The notes: generated by a model not told the origin, from the letters alone. A stretch of DNA of 14,594 nucleotides from Candidatus Woesearchaeota archaeon (GCA_016185865.1 JACPMU010000039.1:1-14594), one strand, 5' to 3'. Positions 5,679 to 13,207 are shown, counted from the stretch's first letter. Translations and numbers: made by a program.

Positions 5679-6233
5679 TTATCCCCTTACAACAATAAAA
5701 AAATCTTTTTGCGCGTATGTATACTCCGGCTCTGTTACAGGAAAGTCCAAATTCAGTACATCAAATGTTAACACATACGAGCCTGATTGCACGCTTATTG
5801 GGATGCTCAGCCTTACGTTTCTCACATCAGATTCAGCAGCCCCTAGCGTATACCCATTCAGCGGCTGTCCTGATTGAAACCATGACGGGTTGTCAATGCT
5901 GAATGGAGCGCCATCCGGACCGGAAATCGGATTGAACTTCATTTTATAATTTAATGAGGTGTCTTTTTTGTTCCTTACGCCAACAGTCAGGATTGTTGAG
6001 CCCCCTTTGTCTATCACTATTTCACTTTTGGGAAAAGCAACCTTTTTATCACCAGTAATCAAGTCATCAAGAATTCTCTGCCTCACCTGCTCTGTGACAT
6101 CCTCTGTTGTGCTGCTGATGTTCTTGAACATGTTTCTTATAAATCCCAATCCCAAGCCAAGAAGCGTCATTGCCAATACAACAATCACTATCGCCTGTAT
6201 TGAAATTTCTAAAGAAGCCTTTTTATTAAGCAT
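5679..6233 (-). CDS. Pilin-like / class III signal peptide secreted protein, 184 aa
   Basis: Short basic leader (MLNKKASLEIS) and a long hydrophobic helix (about 12-33) with repeated glycines (LLGLGLGFI), as in archaeal pilin-like or anchored surface proteins. A helical linker with TEDVTEQVRQRILDDL follows, then a beta-rich extracellular domain (about 62-184) with SGSYVLTFDV near the end. The same layout occurs in the 1273-1806 product, including an SG(T/S)Y strand at the C-terminus. The ribosome binding site GAGGTG (6239-6244) sits five bases before the ATG. The gene diverges from rpl10e and leads a two-gene unit with a small membrane protein. The N-terminal cleavage motif lacks the usual glycine, so processing by prepilin peptidase is uncertain. 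Confidence 0.7.
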   Translation of the reverse strand: MLNKKASLEISIQAIVIVVLAMTLLGLGLGFIRNMFKNISSTTEDVTEQVRQRILDDLITGDKKVAFPKSEIVIDKGGSTILTVGVRNKKDTSLNYKMKFNPISGPDGAPFSIDNPSWFQSGQPLNGYTLGAAESDVRNVRLSIPISVQSGSYVLTFDVLNLDFPVTEPEYTYAQKDFFIVVRG

Positions 6234-6288
6234 CCATACACCTCTTTTTCCGGCAAATAATGCGATAGTTTATTTTATTTGTGATACT

Positions 6289-6300
6289 ACTTTATAAAGT
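6289..6300. promoter_or_regulatory. Palindromic TATA-like element in divergent spacer
   Basis: ACTTTATAAAGT is a perfect 12-base palindrome lying roughly midway between the pilin-like start (6233) and the L10e start (6345). It could serve as a TATA box in either direction. For the pilin-like gene this gives a leader with a ribosome binding site. For L10e a second TATA-like stretch (CATTTAAAAA, 6313-6322) is better placed for a leaderless transcript. Confidence 0.4.
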
Positions 6301-6344
6301 TTTCTACAGCAACATTTAAAAACAGCATAAAGTTCCGGATTGGC

Positions 6345-6869
6345 ATGGCAAGATTAAGGACTTTCACATCATACAGGAATCTTAAAAGGCCTTACACCCG
6401 CACATCAAAGTTCAAGGCAGAATCCTACATTAAAATGACCCCGAATGTAAAGATTGCAAGGTTTGACACAGGAGATTCAAGAAAAGCCTTCCAATACACC
6501 CTAAACCTTTTGTCAAAGTCAGATTTGCAGATAAGAGACAATGCGCTGGAAAGCGCCAGGCAGACTTCAAACAAGCTGCTGGAAACCTACCTTGGGTTAA
6601 CCGGCTTCCATTTGAAGGTTAAAGTCTATCCTTATCATATAATGAGGGAGCACGCGCTTGCCTCAGGAGCAGGAGCTGACAGGTTCAGCTCTGGCATGGC
6701 TCATTCTTTTGGCAAGCCAGCAGGCGTTGCCGCAAGAATCAAGAAAGGCCAGTCAATCTTCCAGGTAAGCGTTGACAAGCAGAACCTGGGAGTTGCAAAG
6801 CAGGCTTTGGAAAGAGCCTCAAAAAAACTGCCTTGCGCATGCACCATCCAGGTTTCAGAGAGAAAATAA
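6345..6869 (+). CDS. rpl10e: 50S ribosomal protein L10e (uL16), 174 aa
   Basis: Structural protein of the large subunit near the peptidyl-transferase centre and the A-site tRNA, equivalent to bacterial L16 and eukaryotic L10. The full length matches the family. Recognisable parts are the N-terminal basic strand (RLRTFTSYRNLKRPYTR), the YPYHIMREHA segment, and the conserved loop SSGMAHSFGKPAGVAARI followed by GQSIFQVSVD. Two cysteines lie near the C-terminus (CACTIQV). It is transcribed away from the pilin-like gene and ends 53 bases before the MscS-type gene, which has its own TATA-like box. No other ribosomal gene is adjacent. Confidence 0.96.
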   Translation: MARLRTFTSYRNLKRPYTRTSKFKAESYIKMTPNVKIARFDTGDSRKAFQYTLNLLSKSDLQIRDNALESARQTSNKLLETYLGLTGFHLKVKVYPYHIMREHALASGAGADRFSSGMAHSFGKPAGVAARIKKGQSIFQVSVDKQNLGVAKQALERASKKLPCACTIQVSERK

Positions 6870-6890
6870 TTATCCTTTAATTAATACAAA

Positions 6891-6900
6891 AATATATATA
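6891..6900 (+). promoter_or_regulatory. TATA-like box for the MscS-type gene
   Basis: An AATATATATA stretch is centred about 27 bases before the ATG at 6923, with no ribosome binding site after it. This fits a leaderless transcript and separates the channel gene from rpl10e. Confidence 0.45.
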
Positions 6901-6922
6901 CTTCTTTTTAACCCTAATTTTT

Positions 6923-7975
6923 ATGGTTCTTGAGCTGCTCAACAAAATCACGACAAACAAGTACCTTCATTCGCTTATAATACTCACAATATTCTTCGCA
7001 ATCTCACAGCTTTTTGTTTTCATATCCCAAAAAATAATTTTGAGGCTGACAAAAAGGACAAAAACAGAGATTGACGATTTGATTGTGGCCAAAACAAGCA
7101 AGCCAATCTCGCTCATGCTGCTTCTTATCGGAGTAAGGCTTGCAGTCATCCCGCATAAAATTAGGGCAGATATTCTTGACATAGTGGAGCATGCAATCAT
7201 TTCATTGATCATGGTCATAGCCACATACATAGCAATTGCTGTCTTTAGCATTGTAATAAGCAGCTGGGGCAGAAAATTTGCCTCCAAAACAGAATCAAGA
7301 ATTGATGACGAAGTTGTCAATCTTTTCCAGAAATTTGCCAGGATAACCCTCAGCTTTATAGGCTTGATTTTCATTCTTGAGGTGTGGGGCATCCAGGTAG
7401 GCCCTTTGCTTGCCAGCCTCGGGATTGCAGGGCTTGCAGTTGCATTCGCATTGCAGAGCACGCTTGGCAATATTTTCGGAGGCATCTCCTTGATTATTGA
7501 CAAAAGCATAACAGTTGATGATTTCATAAAGCTTGACGATGGAACCCAAGGCTTTGTAACAGACATTGGATTAAGGAGCACCAAGGTAAAAAGCATAGAT
7601 GGCGATTTGATAATATTGCCCAATGGCAAGCTTGCAGACTCAAAAATATACAACTACCACAAGCCAATGCCAACTACAAGGGTGACAGTCGAGTTTGGGG
7701 TAAAGTACGGTTCTGATGTTGAAAAAGTCAAAAAAATTGCCCTGAATGAAATAAAATCATTAAATCTCGCTTTGAAAGCCCCTGAGCCGCAGGCAATTCT
7801 TGACGAGCTTGGCGATTTTGCGCTTAGGTTTAAGGCATTTTTCTGGGTCATCTCATTTGAGAAAAAAATAGAGGCAAAGGAAGCTGCCCTGACAGCAATA
7901 TACAATGCTCTTGACAAAAACAAGATAGGCATACCGTTCCCGACAAGGACAATCTATTTGAAGAATGAGAAATGA
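6923..7975 (+). CDS. MscS-family mechanosensitive ion channel, 350 aa
   Basis: A small-conductance mechanosensitive channel that would release solutes on hypo-osmotic stress. Membrane helices are visible at about 15-37, 62-79, 88-113 and 138-156, then the glycine/alanine-rich pore helix at 160-192 (GIAGLAVAFALQSTLGNIFG). After this comes the beta domain (DFIKLDDGTQGFVTDIGLRSTKV and IILPNGKL) typical of MscS, then an alpha/beta cytoplasmic domain to residue 350. It has one more N-terminal helix than E. coli MscS and is longer than its 286 residues, common in archaeal homologues. Length and motifs are intact. It follows L10e but probably uses its own promoter. Confidence 0.93.
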   Translation: MVLELLNKITTNKYLHSLIILTIFFAISQLFVFISQKIILRLTKRTKTEIDDLIVAKTSKPISLMLLLIGVRLAVIPHKIRADILDIVEHAIISLIMVIATYIAIAVFSIVISSWGRKFASKTESRIDDEVVNLFQKFARITLSFIGLIFILEVWGIQVGPLLASLGIAGLAVAFALQSTLGNIFGGISLIIDKSITVDDFIKLDDGTQGFVTDIGLRSTKVKSIDGDLIILPNGKLADSKIYNYHKPMPTTRVTVEFGVKYGSDVEKVKKIALNEIKSLNLALKAPEPQAILDELGDFALRFKAFFWVISFEKKIEAKEAALTAIYNALDKNKIGIPFPTRTIYLKNEK

Positions 7976-7996
7976 GCCTATTGCTTTTTTTACTAT

Positions 7997-8038
7997 AGCA
8001 AATGACGCAACTTTTTAGACATAATTATGTCATTTGCT
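7997..8038. repeat. Long inverted repeat downstream of the MscS-type gene
   Basis: AGCAAATGAC (7997-8006) pairs with GTCATTTGCT (8029-8038). Inside lies a 14-base perfect palindrome, GACATAATTATGTC (8018-8031), which shares three bases with the outer arm, so the two folds exclude each other. It lies 22 bases after the channel stop and could act as an RNA 3'-end structure or be a remnant of a small mobile element. Confidence 0.5.
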
Positions 8039-8046
8039 TATTACGA

Positions 8047-8079
8047 GAAGACAACAATTGTCTAATAACTTTTGTCTTC
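8047..8079. repeat. Second inverted repeat in the same spacer
   Basis: GAAGACAA (8047-8054) pairs with TTGTCTTC (8072-8079). An alternative smaller hairpin, AGACAA with TTGTCT around CAA, uses the same left arm (8049-8063). No gene can be supported between 7976 and 8185; this repeat and the preceding one are the only structure seen there. Confidence 0.45.
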
Positions 8080-8185
8080 GAGTATAGTTACTAAATTCTG
8101 ATGGATTTCGTTCCGAAAAGTAAAAAATCTGCATATCAAGGACATTGACCAATCAAATAAAAGAATAAAGGGTGAGGCAAATACA

Positions 8186-8368
8186 TTAAGATGATTTATA
8201 TTTTTTCCATTCATAAATTCCAAAACCCACACCAGCAACTCCTGCAATAAACCAAGTGAGTGAATTGGTATTGAATTGTCTGATCATTCCAACTATGGAA
8301 AAAATTGTTACACCCAAACCCACAACTATACCCATAATACCATTAATTAAATACACTGCTTTTCCCAT
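8186..8368 (-). CDS. Small two-helix membrane protein, 60 aa
   Basis: Two glycine-rich hydrophobic helices, about 5-27 (VYLINGIMGIVVGLGVTIFSIVG region) and 36-52 (SLTWFIAGVAGVGFGIY region), with a basic end (EWKKYKSS). Not recognised. A perfect ribosome binding site, GGAGG at 8376-8380, stands seven bases before the ATG and is built from the last codons of the upstream small gene, so the two are co-translated. Base composition is more A/T-rich than the main genes. It might belong to a small toxin/antitoxin or envelope-stress module, but nothing in the sequence proves that. Confidence 0.65.
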   Translation of the reverse strand: MGKAVYLINGIMGIVVGLGVTIFSIVGMIRQFNTNSLTWFIAGVAGVGFGIYEWKKYKSS

Positions 8369-8371
8369 TTT

Positions 8372-8527
8372 TTAGCCTCCTTTAAAAGATTGTATTAATT
8401 CTTTTATTCCGAGAATAATTCCTATCCCGCCGCCAATATAAAAAATTATATTTGGAAATGAGAATATAATAACTATGCCTAAAATTATGGCAACAATTGC
8501 CCAAATCATTTTTTTTGTGTTAACCAT
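8372..8527 (-). CDS. Tiny hydrophobic membrane protein, 51 aa
   Basis: MVNTKKMIW is followed by a nearly unbroken hydrophobic stretch (about 8-41) containing a turn (FPN) and a glycine run (GGGIGIILG), so one long or two short membrane helices. It ends IQSFKGG, whose codons supply the ribosome binding site of the following 60-aa gene three bases downstream. TATA-like TTTAAAT motifs precede it. Not recognised, and below usual ORF length cut-offs. The coupled ribosome binding site is the best evidence that this reading frame is used. Confidence 0.55.
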   Translation of the reverse strand: MVNTKKMIWAIVAIILGIVIIFSFPNIIFYIGGGIGIILGIKELIQSFKGG

Positions 8528-8552
8528 TTTATATTTAAATTGAAAGACATGT

Positions 8553-8560
8553 ATTTAAAT
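8553..8560 (-). promoter_or_regulatory. TATA-like box for the small membrane-protein pair
   Basis: ATTTAAAT lies 26-33 bases before the ATG at 8527, fitting a leaderless transcript. The ten-base TATTTAAATT occurs twice here (8532-8541 and 8552-8561), a direct repeat with a 20-base period. Confidence 0.4.
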
Positions 8561-8644
8561 TATTCGGTTTGTCTCACTCCTTCAAAAAATATCGAAACTT
8601 TCTCAATTGAAACTAACAACTATTAAACGCCACTATTAATTTAA

Positions 8645-11014
8645 TCATTCTTTCAATATGCCGCTTATTATTCCATAAGTCTCCGGGTATTTTTCAATAT
8701 TAAGAATTTCTGTGTGCAGGCTCTCTCCAAACAATCCGCCGCAGGTGCCGTTCACATAAAATAATTTTGCATCCTTAAATTTTGCGCTTTCCGCAAGGAC
8801 AACTCCATCCCCATTGCCTAGGCTCGTCTGGCAGCCCTGGCCGATTATTGAATAAATCTTGATTTTAGAGGGCTGCTTTGATATGTCATTGAGCTTGTTC
8901 ATGAATAAACTGTTCTCCTGCATGTCAATGCATTCCCTGTTCTCCCCTATAATGCCGCAGTACTCACTTGCTGCTCCTGAAATGCCCTTGTTTGGAACAG
9001 CAATCATTATAAATTTTTCAATGTCATCCTCTCCAAAGATCTGGATGTACCTTCTTATAACCAACCCCCCCATTGAGTGCGCTATGATATTAACTTTCGG
9101 CTTGCTTGTCCTTTCTTTTACAATGTCAATCAGGTCCCTTAATCTTAAGGCATAAGTGTCTATGCTCTCGCTCTTGGTTGGGACAACAATATACTTGTCC
9201 TCTTTCCTGAAAGCATCATAGTAATAGCTTGCTTTTACTGTCACAGGCTTGCCAGATAATCCCCATATTCCTTTTTGCAGGGGCTCGTTCTGCGAGTACA
9301 ATGAGACTATTCCTGCGTCAAGGTAGCCATCATCTTGGAGCCTTGACTGCATCTTGTTGAAGGCATCAAGCGAAAATTCAGGCGAATTGGCTTTTGCAAA
9401 TGAATGGCCATGGATGAGCAAGATAGGGAATGTTTTTGGGTCATTCCTGCACGAGTCGTCATTGCAGCACGGTTTGCAGCTGTTGAAAACGCAGCATATG
9501 GGGGGATTGTCGCTTAAGCTTGTATCTATTTTTGAGGTAATATTGTAAATTATGCTTGCATTTATCGGCTTAAAGTCAAAATCCGGAAGTTCAATCCGCT
9601 TTAAATTCTGGCATTTGCTTAGCAGTTTTGATGATTCATCAGAAAGCCTTGTTTTTGACAGCAGGTACAGCGGCAGGTTTATCGACTCATTGTAATCCAG
9701 GGAAAGCATTTCAGCTTTGCTTTTTGGGAGCATTGCGCTTGCAGCCTCAATCACAAGCCGGCTTGTTTTATTTTCAGCTTTTATTTTTTCAAAAGAGTCA
9801 AGGTAAGAGCTGTTGATTTCCCTCAGCTTATTGGATTTAAAATTGTCTGCTAATGCCAAAAATTCATTGCTTGAAGGGAAGCTTATGCCGCTGCCTGAGA
9901 TAAAGATTAATGTATCATTCCTTATTGTTGAATGCCTCTGCTCCAGCTCTTTCAGTGAATTGCAGCTTTGCCCCAAAAGCGCAGCATTTGGGTATTTTTC
10001 AATAAATGCTTCGGTGTTTTTAACAGCGTTAGTTATTGAAATGTTACCGTTGCAATTTTGCTTCAGGCTGCACAGCAGGTCATTTTCCATGCTAATTAAA
10101 TATTCAAAATTAAAGAATAATGCTGCAGACGCATTCCTTGAATCTTCAATTATGGATTTTTGCCCTTTTGTAATATTGCCGATTTCTGCTATAAGGTCGT
10201 CATAGCTGGCAAAGGCGTTGTTTGTTATTGAGGATGCAGCATTGTTAAACCTGTTTATGTTGGCTGCAAAATCATCTGATATTTTGTTGTTGTCCAGCAT
10301 AACCACAAAACCACTTAATTCATTAAAATTGCCCTTCAGAATTTTTAGCTCGGACAGCAGCCCATTATGCAATTTAACAGCATCGTCAATCTTTTTATCC
10401 AAATCATCAATTGACATTCTGATTTTTTCAATGGATTCAAAAAAGCCTGAATTGAACATCTTGCTTAGTTCAATGTAGTTTTCAACTGCCCACAGGCTTC
10501 TTAAATTTTCTATTGAAATCCTTGTTTTGTCATACTCATCATCTATGCTTATCTTGTCTTTTGCCAGGCTGTTAAGGTTGGTCTTGAAGCCCAGCTCAAA
10601 ATATTTCTGGTTTAGCTGCTGGTGCAGCACATCAGCATCGCTGAGCAGTTCCAGAAGCTGTGTGACATTTTGTTTCAATTCCTTTTTGAGCTCCTTTTCA
10701 GTTTCCGTTAAGTCGTAGTCCACAGTTATGAATGAAGATCTTGACTTTTCAAGCCCTTTTGTAAGGCAGAAGAAAGAGCGCATGCTGCGGCATTTGACGT
10801 CAAAGCTGTAGATGTCCTGCCCGCTTCCAAGCCTTTTGACGCTTAGCTCGTACTCTTTTGTGAAATGCTTTCCTTTCTGGATTTCAAAATCGCCTTTGTC
10901 AATGACATTATTTATACTCTTGTCGGTGAAAGAATAAGAGCAGGCTGCTTTGCAGTATGCTGCGTTGTCAATAGACACATCAAAATTGGCTTTGCTTACA
11001 TCTCCATAGTGCAT
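8645..11014 (-). CDS. Membrane-anchored alpha/beta hydrolase (lipase-like), main frame, 789 aa
   Basis: The C-terminal third (about 528-789) is an alpha/beta hydrolase of the lipase/PGAP1-like kind: ILLIHGH (531-537, oxyanion region), VNIIAHSMGG with nucleophile Ser647, acid candidate Asp736 in GNGDGVV, and base candidate His767. Substrate is unknown; a lipid or ester is expected. Residues 1-100 resemble an extracellular beta domain with paired cysteines. Residues 100-470 are mostly helical, probably coiled coil. A cysteine-dense linker (CCVFNSCKPCC, 507-517) precedes the hydrolase. Such cysteines suggest an outside location. The apparent ATG start is internal: an upstream segment in another frame (11015-11175) supplies a signal anchor, so a one-base indel at 11077-11081 probably truncated the call. 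It diverges from the antiporter gene. Confidence 0.85.
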   Translation of the reverse strand: MHYGDVSKANFDVSIDNAAYCKAACSYSFTDKSINNVIDKGDFEIQKGKHFTKEYELSVKRLGSGQDIYSFDVKCRSMRSFFCLTKGLEKSRSSFITVDYDLTETEKELKKELKQNVTQLLELLSDADVLHQQLNQKYFELGFKTNLNSLAKDKISIDDEYDKTRISIENLRSLWAVENYIELSKMFNSGFFESIEKIRMSIDDLDKKIDDAVKLHNGLLSELKILKGNFNELSGFVVMLDNNKISDDFAANINRFNNAASSITNNAFASYDDLIAEIGNITKGQKSIIEDSRNASAALFFNFEYLISMENDLLCSLKQNCNGNISITNAVKNTEAFIEKYPNAALLGQSCNSLKELEQRHSTIRNDTLIFISGSGISFPSSNEFLALADNFKSNKLREINSSYLDSFEKIKAENKTSRLVIEAASAMLPKSKAEMLSLDYNESINLPLYLLSKTRLSDESSKLLSKCQNLKRIELPDFDFKPINASIIYNITSKIDTSLSDNPPICCVFNSCKPCCNDDSCRNDPKTFPILLIHGHSFAKANSPEFSLDAFNKMQSRLQDDGYLDAGIVSLYSQNEPLQKGIWGLSGKPVTVKASYYYDAFRKEDKYIVVPTKSESIDTYALRLRDLIDIVKERTSKPKVNIIAHSMGGLVIRRYIQIFGEDDIEKFIMIAVPNKGISGAASEYCGIIGENRECIDMQENSLFMNKLNDISKQPSKIKIYSIIGQGCQTSLGNGDGVVLAESAKFKDAKLFYVNGTCGGLFGESLHTEILNIEKYPETYGIISGILKE

Positions 11015-11175
11015 TAAAAATGACTTTTGCTGCGGCGAAAGGTAGACAATCAGCTCATTCCCAAGAAAATAATTTATTTTTGGTTGGATACAACAATGGC
11101 ATATATAACTAACAAAGTGGCTATTGCAATGATAAGCAACTCATATTTCTTCCAAAATGATTTTTGCTCTGGCAC
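11015..11175 (-). other. Frameshifted N-terminus of the hydrolase (signal anchor)
   Basis: From a GTG at 11175, just after an in-frame stop, the reading is MPEQKSFWKKYE followed by a membrane helix (LLIIAIATLLVIYAIVV) and SNQK, then a stop. Adding one A in the run of five A (minus strand; T at 11077-11081) joins this to KINYFLGNELIVYL and on to the hydrolase ATG with no stop. The repaired protein would be about 843 residues with an N-terminal anchor, as the cysteine-rich exterior domains require. The cause could be an assembly or sequencing indel, a recent mutation, or less likely programmed slippage. Confidence 0.7.
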
Positions 11176-11194
11176 GATTAACTAATATTCATGG

Positions 11195-11206
11195 TATATT
11201 AAATAG
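11195..11206 (-). promoter_or_regulatory. TATA-like box for the hydrolase
   Basis: CTATTTAATATA on the minus strand lies 20-31 bases before the GTG at 11175, which supports that GTG as the real, leaderless start. The rest of the 11176-11416 spacer is A/T-rich with further TATA-like stretches (for example TTTATATATAAG near 11299) and no gene. Confidence 0.45.
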
Positions 11207-11383
11207 TTTTTGGGAAAATTCAAAATCCAGAATATTTCTTTTCCATATAGCAAATAATTTTAGCCTTTCTTATTTCACCTATATCAGACCAAAAGCTTTA
11301 TATATAAGTTATTTCAATCTTTTAGCTATTAATATACATTTTTGTATACCAATATAGATTAAAACGTATAAAGCATTGGGACG

Positions 11384-11399
11384 TAGATATAGTTATCTA
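11384..11399. promoter_or_regulatory. Operator-like inverted repeat before the antiporter
   Basis: TAGATA and TATCTA flank TAGT (6-base arms), ending 17 bases before the ATG at 11417. The position overlaps the expected promoter region or leader, so it could be a regulator binding site. No ribosome binding site is seen before this ATG. Confidence 0.35.
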
Positions 11400-11416
11400 T
11401 TCGCCCATAATATCAA

Positions 11417-13144
11417 ATGGCAACCGAACTCATCAGCTTAGGAATACTTTTCTTATGTGCAATAGTAGGGGGAATAATAGCATCAAGGTTTAAGCAGCCT
11501 GCTGTCTTTGGATTGCTGCTTGTAGGCGCTGTCATAGGCCCTAGCGCATTAAATCTTGTTCAGGACGGAAGCATGATAAGGATGATGGCAGAGTTTGGCG
11601 CGATTCTAATACTCTTCATAATAGGGCTTGAGTTTGATGTTTCAAAGCTCATGAAATTGGGAGCAAGGTCAATTTTAATAGGGCTCCTAAAATTTGCAAT
11701 CGTGCTCTTTTTCGGCTACGAAACAACTTTGCTTTTGGGATTCAGCGCAAAGGCTGCATTATTTGTCGGAGTAATACTTTCGTTTAGCAGCACTGTTGTC
11801 ATCATCAAGGTTCTTGAGCAAAAGGACATGTTCAGCAGAAGGGAAGTGCCATTGCTTGTTGCAGTGCTGATTATAGAGGATATAATTGCTGTTTTAGCGC
11901 TTACATTCTTTTCAGGCATAAAAGACTCAAGAATCGGATTTATCTCGACATTTGAGCGCATTATTTTTTCAATTGCAATACTGGTGGCTGCATACCTAAT
12001 AATGATGAAAATTTTAAAGTATGGTGTGAATATAATATTGAAAAACAGCAGCGATGAGTCGGTGCTTACTTTTCTTTCATTGGGCATAGGCGCTTTATTC
12101 AGCTACTTTGCATTCTACCTTGGATTAACCCCGTCAGCAGGCGCGTTTTTGGCAGGAAGCTTGATTGCGTCGCTGCCAAACGCAAAAGAATACGGAAAAG
12201 CTATTCATCCTTATGCAATGATCTTCACGTCTATATTTTTCATATCAATGGGAACTCTGGTTAATTTCAAGTCAGTTGAGTCAAACCTTGCATTAATAGG
12301 GGCATTGATATTCACTATATTCATTTCAAGGTTCATCGCAATAGGCTTTTTGACATTTTTGCTGGCCAACTTCAAGAACGAGCAGCCGTTCTTTTCAAGC
12401 ATTGCAATGATATCAGTTGGCGAGTTTTCATTGCTTGTTGCGAAGGAGAGCGAGAAATTTGGGGTAGGCATAGATCTTGTAACGATAACCGCTGCAATAA
12501 TATTCATCAGCGCAATACTGATGTCAATCGGCATAAACTACAGTGAAAATCTCCACAATGCGCTTAACTCAAAGGTGCCGTTAAAAACAAAGCTGAAGCT
12601 TGAAAGAATCTCCGGCTATATGAGGAAATTCTTTGACCAGCTTGAAATAGAAAGCTTCTCCACAAAGAAGCTCCGCTCGGATTCAAAGTACACTTTAATG
12701 CTTATGGTAGTTGCACTCTTCACTTTTTTTATTTTAAGAAGAATGTCATTAATAATCGGGCATAAATACAATGTCCTTGTTTTGTATGCATTCTATGTAG
12801 TGAGCGCAGCAGTAATGATTTACCTTCTTAATCTTGTTTATAAGAGGCTCAAGGCCATTCACCATACGCTTTCAGTCATCCTGACCAATGTAGACAGCTC
12901 GAAAAACCTCAAAAAATGCACCAGAATATTAAACACTTTGTTGATTGCGCTGCTGCTGTTTTTTTCAGCCATGCTGTTTCCTTTTGCAATGTTTGCGTTT
13001 AACTTAAACACATGGGCAAATATGGCCCCTTTCGTATTTGTAATTGTGTCATTCTACTATCTGAAAAATCTGGTTGTTTTGATTGACGGAAGCCATCACA
13101 GCGTTTTGAGCTACAGCGCAAGCGTGGCTGCTGCTAAGTTTTAG
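11417..13144 (+). CDS. CPA2-type cation/proton antiporter with extra C-terminal membrane domain, 575 aa
   Basis: Residues 1-375 form a sodium/proton exchanger domain of the CPA2 (KefB/NapA-like) type with about 11-12 helices. Hallmarks are FIIGLEFD (67-74), the unwound-helix region SFSSTVVIIKVLEQKD (122-137), the acidic pair Glu154-Asp155 in IIEDIIAVL for ion binding, TPSAGAFLAGS (238-248) and SVGEFSLL. It would exchange Na+ or K+ for protons. Beyond a cytoplasmic linker (about 380-422), a Kef-like protein would carry a TrkA-N nucleotide-binding domain. Instead there are about four more membrane helices (425-441, 451-474, 504-528, 533-550) and a short tail, a form I cannot assign. It diverges from the hydrolase and is followed by its own spacer before rps6e. 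Confidence 0.9.
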   Translation: MATELISLGILFLCAIVGGIIASRFKQPAVFGLLLVGAVIGPSALNLVQDGSMIRMMAEFGAILILFIIGLEFDVSKLMKLGARSILIGLLKFAIVLFFGYETTLLLGFSAKAALFVGVILSFSSTVVIIKVLEQKDMFSRREVPLLVAVLIIEDIIAVLALTFFSGIKDSRIGFISTFERIIFSIAILVAAYLIMMKILKYGVNIILKNSSDESVLTFLSLGIGALFSYFAFYLGLTPSAGAFLAGSLIASLPNAKEYGKAIHPYAMIFTSIFFISMGTLVNFKSVESNLALIGALIFTIFISRFIAIGFLTFLLANFKNEQPFFSSIAMISVGEFSLLVAKESEKFGVGIDLVTITAAIIFISAILMSIGINYSENLHNALNSKVPLKTKLKLERISGYMRKFFDQLEIESFSTKKLRSDSKYTLMLMVVALFTFFILRRMSLIIGHKYNVLVLYAFYVVSAAVMIYLLNLVYKRLKAIHHTLSVILTNVDSSKNLKKCTRILNTLLIALLLFFSAMLFPFAMFAFNLNTWANMAPFVFVIVSFYYLKNLVVLIDGSHHSVLSYSASVAAAKF

Positions 13145-13155
13145 TCAGCACAAGC

Positions 13156-13165
13156 TTTTTAAATA
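13156..13165 (+). promoter_or_regulatory. TATA-like box for rps6e
   Basis: TTTTTAAATA is about 47 bases before the ATG at 13208, predicting a transcript start near 13187 and a leader of about 20 bases that contains a strong ribosome binding site, GGAGGT at 13197-13202. Confidence 0.5.
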
Positions 13166-13207
13166 CGCATTGTTTCTTTTTTCTAAATTAAAGTTTGGAG
13201 GTTTGCT

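Noticed and set aside
6967..7653. A 228-codon minus-strand open frame inside the MscS-type gene
   Set aside because: Antisense shadow of a clearly conserved gene; composition is that of a reversed membrane protein.
8062..8247. A 61-codon minus-strand reading frame overlapping the end of the 60-aa membrane protein
   Set aside because: No ribosome binding site, overlaps a better-supported gene by about 60 bases and extends through the inverted-repeat region. Probably chance.
11077..11081. Programmed -1 frameshifting for the hydrolase
   Set aside because: The run is only five A and does not make a proper X XXY YYZ slippery heptamer in the upstream frame; an indel is simpler.
11176..11416. A 66-codon plus-strand open frame near 11157-11357 in the hydrolase/antiporter spacer
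   Set aside because: Starts antisense inside the hydrolase N-terminus, runs through the TATA-like stretches and shows no ribosome binding site.
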